A stretch of 38,951 nt of DNA from an uncultured Oscillospiraceae bacterium. Lineage in GTDB: Bacteria; Bacillota; Clostridia; Oscillospirales; Oscillospiraceae. Positions 16,274 through 22,967 of the stretch are shown here, one piece after another. The notes beneath the pieces were generated by a model, which was not told the origin of the DNA, ran no database searches, and was given only the letters and a program-made list of their open reading frames with translations. The number at the start of each line of letters is the position of its first letter. Position 1 is the stretch's first letter. The DNA is taken from positions 1 through 38,951 of the forward strand of contig CALWON010000015.1 of NCBI GenBank assembly GCA_944383165.1, written 5' to 3'. The position numbers and the translations under genes are program-made.

Positions 16274-16326
16274 TCCCCGCAAGAAGCCATTCCAAGCATT
16301 TAGGAAGATATGGAGGAAGAAATGAT

Positions 16327-18018
16327 ATGAAACCTGGATATCAAAAGTACATTCCCTTTCAACCCCAGAAAATCATTGGACGCACCTGGCCCGACCATGT
16401 GATTACCAAAGCCCCAATCTGGTGCTCTGTTGACCTGCGTGACGGCAATCAGGCACTGATTGATCCCATGAATCTGGAGGAGAAATTGGAGTATTTCCAT
16501 ACTCTTGTGGACATTGGAGTCAAAGAAATTGAAATTGGTTTTCCCTCTGCCAGTGAGACAGAATACGAAATCTGCCGTGAGTTGATTGAAGGTGGGCATA
16601 TTCCAGAGGATGTGACCATCCAAGTGCTGGTACAGGCCAGAGAACACCTCATCAAAAAGACATTTGAAGCCATCCGTGGAGCCAAAAATGTGATTTTACA
16701 CTTCTATAATTCCACATCCACTTTACAGCGCAAAGTGGTATTCCATATGGAAACCGATGGCATTACCAAAATTGCCACAGATGCAGCAGACCTTATCTAT
16801 GAGATGTCCCAGCCTCTGATTGCAGAAGGTATGAATCTTCGTTTTGAATACTCTCCAGAATCCTTTATGGGAACAGAAATGGACTATGCTGTTGAAATCT
16901 GTCAGGCTGTATTAGAGCATCTCCATGCAACCCCAGAACAGAAAGTCATTCTCAATCTGCCCACCACCGTGGAAAACTGTATGCCCAACCAGTTTGCAGA
17001 TATGCTGGAATATTTCTGCAAAAAACTCCCCAGCCGTGATTGTGCCATTATCTCCCTCCATCCCCACAACGACCGTGGTTGTGGTGTAGCCACCGCAGAA
17101 ATGGGACTGCTGGCTGGTGCCGACCGTGTGGAAGCCACTTTGTTTGGAAACGGGGAACGGACAGGCAATGTAGATATTGTGACCCTTGCCATGAATATGT
17201 GGACACAGGGCATCAATCCTGAGCTGGATTTCTCCCATATCAACGATATCCGTGAAATGTATGAGCGATGCACCAAAATGCCCGTAGGCGACCGCCAGCC
17301 CTATGCCGGAAAACTGGTTTTCACTGCCTTCTCTGGCAGCCATCAGGACGCCATCAACAAGGGCAGCCAGTATATGAAACAATCTGGTACAGAATATTGG
17401 GAAATTCCATACCTGCCTATTGACCCAGCCGATGTGGGGCGTGAATATGAGCCAATCATCCGCATCAACTCCCAGTCTGGCAAGGGTGGAGCCGCCTATA
17501 TTATGGAACACAACTTTGGTTACGACCTGCCCAAGTCCATGCACCCAGAATTTGGTGCTGTGGTTCAGAAAGAAACCGATGCTGTTGGCAAGGAAATCGA
17601 CCCAGCACGCATTCTGGAATTGTTCCAACAGGAATATATTGAGGCAAAAACCCCCTATCAGCTCATCAAGCATTTCTTTGATGAGAGTACCGACCAGAAT
17701 GGGCACTCCCATGTCACCTTCCGTGGAACCCTGCGACACACAGACACAGTATTTGAAGTTGCTGGTGAGGGCAATGGTCCTATTGATGCCTTTTTCAATG
17801 CCATTAAAGATGAAAAAATGTCCCACTTTACCTTCTTAGATTACAAATCCCATGCCATTACAGATGGTTCCGATTCTCAGGGTGTTGCCTATATTTTACT
17901 GCAAGACCAGCGAGATGGTAAAAAATATTGGGGTGTAGGGCTCTCCCACAACATCAATCTTGCCCCCCTGCGTGCCATTCTGTCTGCCATCAACCGCTCC
18001 AAGAGGAAGCCCTCTTAA
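16327..18018 (+). CDS. leuA: 2-isopropylmalate synthase (type 2 LeuA)
   Basis: 563 residues. Condenses acetyl-CoA with 2-ketoisovalerate as the first committed step of leucine synthesis. The start at 16327 (MKPGYQKY) follows GGAGG at about 10 nt; the longer frame from 16132 runs through the T-box and is not coding. Catalytic barrel motifs: WCSVDLRDGNQALIDPM at residue ~30 and SLHPHNDRGCGVA with the metal-binding His pair. The C-terminal LeuA dimer/regulatory domain (HVTFRGTLRHTDTVFEVAG onward) is complete, so leucine feedback is likely. The overall length and start are those of the longer actinobacterial/clostridial form. Single-gene unit closed by the terminator at 18026. Confidence 0.97.
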   Translation: MKPGYQKYIPFQPQKIIGRTWPDHVITKAPIWCSVDLRDGNQALIDPMNLEEKLEYFHTLVDIGVKEIEIGFPSASETEYEICRELIEGGHIPEDVTIQVLVQAREHLIKKTFEAIRGAKNVILHFYNSTSTLQRKVVFHMETDGITKIATDAADLIYEMSQPLIAEGMNLRFEYSPESFMGTEMDYAVEICQAVLEHLHATPEQKVILNLPTTVENCMPNQFADMLEYFCKKLPSRDCAIISLHPHNDRGCGVATAEMGLLAGADRVEATLFGNGERTGNVDIVTLAMNMWTQGINPELDFSHINDIREMYERCTKMPVGDRQPYAGKLVFTAFSGSHQDAINKGSQYMKQSGTEYWEIPYLPIDPADVGREYEPIIRINSQSGKGGAAYIMEHNFGYDLPKSMHPEFGAVVQKETDAVGKEIDPARILELFQQEYIEAKTPYQLIKHFFDESTDQNGHSHVTFRGTLRHTDTVFEVAGEGNGPIDAFFNAIKDEKMSHFTFLDYKSHAITDGSDSQGVAYILLQDQRDGKKYWGVGLSHNINLAPLRAILSAINRSKRKPS

Positions 18019-18025
18019 AAGTATA

Positions 18026-18056
18026 ATCAGCCTCCACTCAAGCAGTGGAGGCTGAT
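18026..18056. terminator. leuA terminator
   Basis: Perfect 13-bp stem ATCAGCCTCCACT / AGTGGAGGCTGAT (18026-18038, 18044-18056), 5-nt loop, then CCTTTATTCTTG. It also lies at the end of the convergent transporter gene. Confidence 0.82.
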
Positions 18057-18074
18057 CCTTTATTCTTGTTCTCC

Positions 18075-19193
18075 CTATTTTGTAGGTTTGGGATGGTCAA
18101 TCCTACGGCATACATCCTGTTTCAACAGGGCATATAGTACCGATGCTACCGGCACACTGAGCAGCACACCCAGCAAACCAAACAGACCGCCCCCCACTGT
18201 CACCGCTGCCAGTACCCAAATCCCAGGCAGCCCAATGGAAGTCCCCACCACCCTGGGGTAAATCACATTTCCCTCAATCTGCTGTAAAATAGACAGGAAC
18301 ACCAAAAAGACCAATGCTCTGACAGGAGATACCATAAGCACCAAAAAGGCAGACAGAATGGCACCAATATAGGCCCCTGCTACCGGAATCAATGCAGACA
18401 CCCCTACAATCACACCAATCAGCAGTGCATAATCTGGCTGGATGAAAAATGTACCAATGGCACAGAGAAACCCAAGAATGCAGGCTTCTACTACCTGCCC
18501 AGACACAAAATTGGAAAACGTATTGGCTGTCAGGTGGATGACCCCCAGCACGGTATTTGCATATCTTTTTGGAAGGTAAGCCCGAAGTAAAATCCTACCC
18601 TGGTTGAGCAAGGTATCTTTTCCTGCCAGCATATAGATGGAAAAGACAATGGAAAGCACAAGGGTGACAAACATGGACAAAATACTTCCTGTCACATTCA
18701 TCACATGCCCCGCTGCACTGGTGATGCTAACCAGCATATTTTTCAGAAAATCATTCAAGAAAGTTTTTAGACCAGATAAGTCCAGTGCCTCCAAATCCAG
18801 ATAAGAGGCAATGCTGTTGATGATCTGCTGTAAATTGGCAATATAGCCATTGAGGCTATAAGCCAGTGTCTGAATACTAGCTGCAACCTGAGGCAGTACA
18901 AACGAAAATAGTGCCACCATAACAGCAATCAACACCAGATAGGAGGTCAGCACCGCCAGAGGTCGCCCTAGTTTTTGATACCTCTGTCCCAGATTTCGTT
19001 CATAGTTTTTACAGAAAAAGGTACAAGGACGGTTGAGTACAAAGGCAATGGCAAACCCAATAAACAGCGGTCGGCAGCTATACAATACTTGCCCTGCCAC
19101 ACCAAAAATCCCATCAATTTTTACAATCGCCAAAACCAACAGTACCGTGTAGGTAATCACCAATAAAATGGACTTCATCCAACGATTTGGCAT
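18075..19193 (-). CDS. AI-2E family transporter (TqsA/YdiK-like permease)
   Basis: 372 residues with about eight membrane segments; the hydrophilic loop near residues 110-190 and the VLNRPCTFF and GVSALIPVAGAYIGAI segments are family-like. Family members export the AI-2 signal or act as ion antiporters; the substrate here is open. The start at 19193 (MPNRWMK) follows GAGGG at about 5 nt; the longer frame from 19268 begins inside the promoter -35. Its own promoter is at 19237-19265, downstream of the small RNA terminator, so the two units are separate. Confidence 0.87.
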   Translation of the reverse strand: MPNRWMKSILLVITYTVLLVLAIVKIDGIFGVAGQVLYSCRPLFIGFAIAFVLNRPCTFFCKNYERNLGQRYQKLGRPLAVLTSYLVLIAVMVALFSFVLPQVAASIQTLAYSLNGYIANLQQIINSIASYLDLEALDLSGLKTFLNDFLKNMLVSITSAAGHVMNVTGSILSMFVTLVLSIVFSIYMLAGKDTLLNQGRILLRAYLPKRYANTVLGVIHLTANTFSNFVSGQVVEACILGFLCAIGTFFIQPDYALLIGVIVGVSALIPVAGAYIGAILSAFLVLMVSPVRALVFLVFLSILQQIEGNVIYPRVVGTSIGLPGIWVLAAVTVGGGLFGLLGVLLSVPVASVLYALLKQDVCRRIDHPKPTK

Positions 19194-19236
19194 AACATCC
19201 CTCTTTTCTTTCTTCCGATCTTGCAATGGCTTCTTC

Positions 19237-19265
19237 ACTATACCATGTCCCACAATGACCGTCAA
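19237..19265 (-). promoter_or_regulatory. Promoter of the AI-2E family transporter gene
   Basis: Minus strand TTGACG (19265-19260), 17-nt spacer, TATAGT (19242-19237). It lies after the T-tract of the upstream RNA, which argues that the RNA is not a leader of this gene. Confidence 0.78.
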
Positions 19266-19272
19266 CATACCT

Positions 19273-19444
19273 AAAAAATAAAAGTCTCAGCCGCATGTAT
19301 GCCTACGGCTGAGACCTGTCCTGTGGGGGATGCCTGTCCCACAGGGTTCTGGTGGAAAGAGAGATGCAAAAGCTTGTACATCAGGGGGAAGAAAGCAGGG
19401 AGGTTTGAGGAGGGTGAGCTTTTGTTCTTTCATCTCTAACCACC
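19273..19444 (-). ncRNA. Candidate small structured RNA with C-rich apical loop
   Basis: No open frame; about 172 nt bounded by a promoter (19448-19476) and a terminator. Read on the minus strand, the 5' end GGUGG (19444-19440) pairs with CCACC (19355-19351). Inside it AGAGAUG pairs with CAUCUCU (19437-19431 with 19366-19360) and CAAAAGCU with AGCUUUUG (19424-19417 with 19374-19367), with a 6-nt bulge at 19425-19430. The 42-nt apical loop (19375-19416) is pyrimidine-rich and holds CCCUCCUC, CCUCCC and CUUCCCCC. A second hairpin (CCUGUGGG arms, 19320-19345) and a terminator (10-bp GUCUCAGCCG stem, 19284-19315, then TTTTATTTTTT) follow. The C-rich loop could pair with Shine-Dalgarno sequences; that role is inference. 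No known RNA family was recognised. Confidence 0.62.
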
Positions 19445-19447
19445 CAT

Positions 19448-19476
19448 AGATTAGCATATGCTAACTATTTTGTCAA
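19448..19476 (-). promoter_or_regulatory. Promoter of the candidate small RNA with palindromic operator
   Basis: Minus strand TTGACA (19476-19471), 17-nt spacer, TAATCT (19453-19448); the predicted start falls at 19441-19444, exactly at the 5' arm of the closing stem. A perfect 14-bp palindrome TTAGCATATGCTAA (19451-19464) overlaps the -10 and spacer, a placement expected of a repressor site. Confidence 0.6.
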
Positions 19477-19511
19477 GCCCTTTTTTACTTTTCCTATTGT
19501 TTTTATTGTGC

Positions 19512-20183
19512 TCAGTTGCTCAGCTGCTGGATTGCGGTTTTTGCTGCCATCTGCTCCGCTTCCTTCTTGCTGTGCCCTTTGCCTTCCCCAATCATTGTGC
19601 CATTTAAGTCCACTTCAACAAAGAACCGTTTGTCATGGTCAGGGCCTTCTGACCCCACCAGGCGATACTTCAGCACCTGGCCGCTCTGTCTTTGGACCAG
19701 TTCCTGAAGTGCCGTCTTATAATCCCTTGGGCTGGTTAACCCTTCAATCTCATGACACAGGATATACTTCTGGATGATGGAACGCACCGAACCAATCCCA
19801 CCATCCAGATAAACCGCAGCCAGCACCGCTTCCACTGCATCTGCCTGGATGGAGGGCCGTCTGCGACCGCCGCCAGCTTCTTCCCCTTTGCCCAGATGTA
19901 GGTAGTCCCCCAGCTTTAAAACCTTTGCCACTTCCACCAAACTTTCCTCACACACTAGGGCAGCACGGGTCCGGGTCAGTTCTCCCTCTGGCAAGTCAGG
20001 ATGGTTTCGGTAGAGGTGCTCTGCCACAATCATACCCAAAATAGAGTCACCCAAAAATTCCAGTCTCTCATTACTTTGTAATGTGCCTCTGCTCTCATTG
20101 GCACAGGAACTATGGGTCAGTGCGTTTTCCAACAGGGCTGGGTTGCGAAAGGTATACCCCAGCTTTTCTTCTAAGCTTTTCAT
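19512..20183 (-). CDS. rnc: Ribonuclease III
   Basis: 223 residues. Cleaves double-stranded RNA, including rRNA precursors. Catalytic signature NERLEFLGDSILGMIV at ~residue 38-53 and the second acidic site in QADAVEAVLAAVYLDGG at ~115; the C-terminal double-stranded RNA-binding domain runs from ~152 (DYKTALQELVQ) to the end with GHSKKEAEQMAAKTA. AAGGAG lies 8 nt before the ATG. It follows acpP with a hairpin between, and precedes the small RNA; no clear terminator follows its stop codon, so read-through into the RNA region is possible. The plsX-acpP-rnc order is common in Firmicutes (there often with fab genes). Confidence 0.97.
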   Translation of the reverse strand: MKSLEEKLGYTFRNPALLENALTHSSCANESRGTLQSNERLEFLGDSILGMIVAEHLYRNHPDLPEGELTRTRAALVCEESLVEVAKVLKLGDYLHLGKGEEAGGGRRRPSIQADAVEAVLAAVYLDGGIGSVRSIIQKYILCHEIEGLTSPRDYKTALQELVQRQSGQVLKYRLVGSEGPDHDKRFFVEVDLNGTMIGEGKGHSKKEAEQMAAKTAIQQLSN

Positions 20184-20207
20184 ATCATTTTCTCCTTATC
20201 GAAACAC

Positions 20208-20233
20208 AAAACTCCGCCAACGGGCGGAGTTTT
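20208..20233 (-). terminator. Hairpin between acpP and rnc, probable partial terminator
   Basis: 11-bp perfect stem AAAACTCCGCC / GGCGGAGTTTT (20208-20218, 20223-20233), 4-nt loop. Only the four T of the stem and a GTGTTT tract follow, so it may lower rather than stop transcription into rnc, which starts 25 bases further on. Confidence 0.6.
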
Positions 20234-20263
20234 GCTGAATTTACACCACAGGAACCATACAGG

Positions 20264-20497
20264 TTAGTCCACCTTATTCTGCAAAAAGCGAACCAAATCA
20301 CCAACTGTCTTAATGGAACCAGCTTCTTCCTCGCTGAGTTCGTCAATTTCAAATTCCTCTTCCATCGCCATAGACAGATCCACAATATCTACAGAATCTG
20401 CGTTCAGGTCGTCTTCAAAGGAGGTATCCATGGTAATGGAATCTGCATCCACATTGAACTGCTCTGCGATCAGTGCGCATACCTTTTCAAAAATCAT
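20264..20497 (-). CDS. acpP: Acyl carrier protein (copy 1)
   Basis: 77 residues, strongly acidic. Carries acyl chains on a phosphopantetheine attached to Ser35 in NADSVDIVD. The motif reads DSVD instead of the usual DSLD, and the protein differs at many positions from the second carrier protein at 33895. Located behind plsX but with its own consensus promoter (20547-20575). GGAG precedes the start by about 8 nt. Paralogue division of labour, for example phospholipid versus another acyl pathway, is possible but not shown. Confidence 0.95.
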   Translation of the reverse strand: MIFEKVCALIAEQFNVDADSITMDTSFEDDLNADSVDIVDLSMAMEEEFEIDELSEEEAGSIKTVGDLVRFLQNKVD

Positions 20498-20546
20498 AGT
20501 TGTTTACTCCTTCTAACTTGTGCTTGGGCACGTTTTTCTCTACATA

Positions 20547-20583
20547 ACTATATGCAGAAACCCTATACCTGTCAATAGGGTTT
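20547..20583 (-). promoter_or_regulatory. acpP promoter embedded in an inverted repeat
   Basis: Minus strand TTGACA (20575-20570), 17-nt spacer, TATAGT (20552-20547). The -35 sits in the loop of AAACCCTAT / ATAGGGTTT (20558-20566, 20575-20583), a 9-bp inverted repeat that may also end plsX transcription or form an operator. Confidence 0.75.
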
Positions 20584-20611
20584 TTTTATTTTCTGCTTCT
20601 ATCCTGGAATT

Positions 20612-21643
20612 TCATTCCCCTTCCGGCAAATCAATCCGCATCATATCTACATGTTCTGTAATATTTTCAATAACCCCTGTAGATATAATCTGTTTTGCCT
20701 GTCGGATTGCATTTTGAATGGCATAGGCATCGGAGGAGCCATGGGCCTTGATGACGGGCTTGGAAATGCCCAGCAATGCCGTCCCGCCTACCTCACTGGA
20801 GTTAAAGAGCTTCTTCAGACGCTTCAACCCCTTTGACACCAGCAAAGCAGCCAGTTTGGTCCCCAAACTCTCCATAAACATGCCCTTCAGTTCCCTTGCC
20901 AAAAACAGCCCGGTGCCCTCCATGGTTTTAAGGAAAATATTTCCAGAATACCCATCTGCCACAATCACATCCACTGCACCTTCTACAGCCTCTCTTGCCT
21001 CCACATTGCCCACAAAGTTGATGCGCCCATCCTCCTTTGCCTTTTGCAGGAGCCCATAGACTGTGGTCTGCAATTCTGTGCCCTTAGATGGCTCTGCACC
21101 AATGTTCAAAAGCCCCACTTTTGGTTCTGGACGCCCTAAAATATGTTCTGCATAATAAGAACCCATGTAAGCAAACTGGAGCAGATATTCTGGCGGGCAC
21201 TTTGCATTGGCCCCTGCATCAATGAGGACTGCCCCTCCATTGCCTGTGGGGACCACGGGGGCAAGGGCTGCCCGTCGAATGCCTCGAATGCGCTTGATAA
21301 GCAGTGTGGCTGCTCCCAGCAGTGCACCAGTGGAGCCAGCAGATACATAGGCATCCCCCTGCCCATTTTTCAAAAGGTTTAAACCCACGGTCAATGAGGA
21401 ATCTTTCTTTTCCCGAAAGGCTGTGGCAGGGTTATCACAAATTTCTACCACCTCAGAAGCATGGGCAATTTCTACCCCTGTGGGCAGCTGTTTAATGCCA
21501 TTCTTCTCCAATACCTTCAGGATTTCCTCCCCTTTTCCCACCAGTGTGATTTCTACGCCATACTCTCGATTGGCTGCAATGGCACCCATCACAGGGGCTT
21601 CTGGGGCGTTGTCGCCTCCCATAGCATCTACAATAATTTTCAT
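20612..21643 (-). CDS. plsX: Phosphate acyltransferase PlsX
   Basis: 343 residues. Converts acyl-ACP to acyl-phosphate, the donor for PlsY in phosphatidic acid synthesis; peripheral membrane enzyme. Signatures: MKIIVDAMGGDNAPEAPVMG, DSSLTVGLNLLKNG, SAGSTGALLGAATLLIKRI, VLIDAGANAKCPPEYLLQFA, VADGYSGNIFLKTMEGT. It starts 10 nt after trmFO with GGAG in between, so it is part of the dprA-topA-trmFO run. No fapR or fab gene is adjacent, unlike Bacillus. Confidence 0.97.
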   Translation of the reverse strand: MKIIVDAMGGDNAPEAPVMGAIAANREYGVEITLVGKGEEILKVLEKNGIKQLPTGVEIAHASEVVEICDNPATAFREKKDSSLTVGLNLLKNGQGDAYVSAGSTGALLGAATLLIKRIRGIRRAALAPVVPTGNGGAVLIDAGANAKCPPEYLLQFAYMGSYYAEHILGRPEPKVGLLNIGAEPSKGTELQTTVYGLLQKAKEDGRINFVGNVEAREAVEGAVDVIVADGYSGNIFLKTMEGTGLFLARELKGMFMESLGTKLAALLVSKGLKRLKKLFNSSEVGGTALLGISKPVIKAHGSSDAYAIQNAIRQAKQIISTGVIENITEHVDMMRIDLPEGE

Positions 21644-21653
21644 TGTATACTCC

Positions 21654-22958
21654 TTACTCCAAATCCAACTGTTCCAGACAAGTCAGTGCACGTCTGGATA
21701 GCTCCGCATTCTTGTTCCGTTTTCCTTTCACTCGATAGCCCAATGGTGGAATCAAACCAAAATTGATATTCATAGGCTGAAAATGGACCACAGACTGGTC
21801 ACTGACATAGAGTGCCAATGCCCCAATGGCAGTTTCTCTTGGAAAATCAATGGGGGGCTTTCCTTGCAACTCTCTTGCCAGTTCTATCCCTGCCAGACAT
21901 CCAGATGCTGTGGACTCCACATACCCCTCCACACCAGTAATCTGTCCTGCAAAACGGATTCTTGGTTCTGTACGCACCCGATAGTAGCGGTCCAGCAGCC
22001 GGGGAGAGTCCAAAAAGGTATTTCTGTGCATCACACCATAGCGGACATATTCTGCATTGCGCAGAGCAGGAATCATAGAAAACACTCTCTTTTGCTCTGG
22101 CCAGCGCAGATGGGTCTGAAATCCTACTATATTGTAGATGGAACCCTGTGCATTGTCTTTTCTCAGCTGCACCACTGCAAACGGCTCTTTTCCTGTTTTG
22201 GGGTCTTTCAAACCCACCGGTTTCAGTGGTCCATAGCACAGAGTATCCCGTCCACGCCGAGCCATTACCTCAACCGGCATACAGCCCTCAAACACACCTG
22301 CATCTTCAAACCCATGGACCTGAGCTTCCTCAGCGGTGGTGAGTGCCTCCCAAAACTGCTGATACTCCTCCTCGGTCAGTGGGCAGTTGATATAATCTGG
22401 TGTGCCTCTGTCATACCGCGACGCAAACCATGCACTGTCCATATCTACACTTTCAAATGTCACAAGAGGGGCTGCTGCATCAAAGAAATGCAGGTATCCA
22501 TCCTGAATCCATTTCTGTCTGATTTCTTCTGCCAATGCGTCTGAAGTAAGGGGACCAGAGGCGATGATGACCTGTCCCTCTGTGGGAATGGTTGTCACTT
22601 CCCCCTCCACTACAGTGATATTGGGGTGCTGTTTGATTTTGTCAGTAATTGCCTGCGCAAAGGCGTGGCGGTCTACCGCCAATGCTCCACCTGCTGCCAC
22701 CCGATGTTCATCTGCACAGGTCATAATCAGGGAGTGGCATCGGCGCAGCTCTTCCTTTAAAAGTCCCACCGCATTTTCTAACTGGTCTGAACGCAGAGAG
22801 TTGGAGCATACCAACTCCCCAAACAATGCACTGTGATGGGCAGGTGTCATTTTTTGTGGTTTCATTTCCTGTAACACCACTGGAATGCCACGCTGTGCCA
22901 GTTGCCATGCCGCCTCACAGCCTGCCAATCCTGCACCAATTACGGTTACTGCTTCCAT
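21654..22958 (-). CDS. trmFO: Folate/FAD-dependent tRNA (uracil-54-C5)-methyltransferase
   Basis: 434 residues. Makes ribothymidine at position 54 using methylenetetrahydrofolate and FAD. FAD-binding VTVIGAGLAGCEAAWQLA at the N-terminus; LVCSNSLRSD with one of the catalytic-region cysteines (~residue 51) and FEGCMPVEVMARRG with the other (~225); ASGPLTSDALAEEI in between. The C-terminal VTGVEGYVESTASG segment closes the FAD site. It starts 9 nt after topA, as in the conserved Firmicutes topA-trmFO pair. Confidence 0.97.
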   Translation of the reverse strand: MEAVTVIGAGLAGCEAAWQLAQRGIPVVLQEMKPQKMTPAHHSALFGELVCSNSLRSDQLENAVGLLKEELRRCHSLIMTCADEHRVAAGGALAVDRHAFAQAITDKIKQHPNITVVEGEVTTIPTEGQVIIASGPLTSDALAEEIRQKWIQDGYLHFFDAAAPLVTFESVDMDSAWFASRYDRGTPDYINCPLTEEEYQQFWEALTTAEEAQVHGFEDAGVFEGCMPVEVMARRGRDTLCYGPLKPVGLKDPKTGKEPFAVVQLRKDNAQGSIYNIVGFQTHLRWPEQKRVFSMIPALRNAEYVRYGVMHRNTFLDSPRLLDRYYRVRTEPRIRFAGQITGVEGYVESTASGCLAGIELARELQGKPPIDFPRETAIGALALYVSDQSVVHFQPMNINFGLIPPLGYRVKGKRNKNAELSRRALTCLEQLDLE

Positions 22959-22967
22959 AGCTGTCTC

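Noticed and set aside
16132..16326. N-terminal extension of leuA
   Set aside because: The stretch is T-box RNA with its terminator; the ribosome site and family length support the ATG at 16327.
16912..17826. Long minus-strand open frame inside leuA (304 codons)
   Set aside because: Antisense shadow of a firmly identified gene; no ribosome site or recognisable domain.
19194..19444. Riboswitch or attenuator leader of the AI-2E family transporter
   Set aside because: A separate TTGACG-N17-TATAGT promoter for the transporter lies downstream of the RNA terminator.
21783..22544. Plus-strand open frame inside trmFO (253 codons)
   Set aside because: Antisense shadow with Cys/His-rich, low-complexity composition and no start signal.
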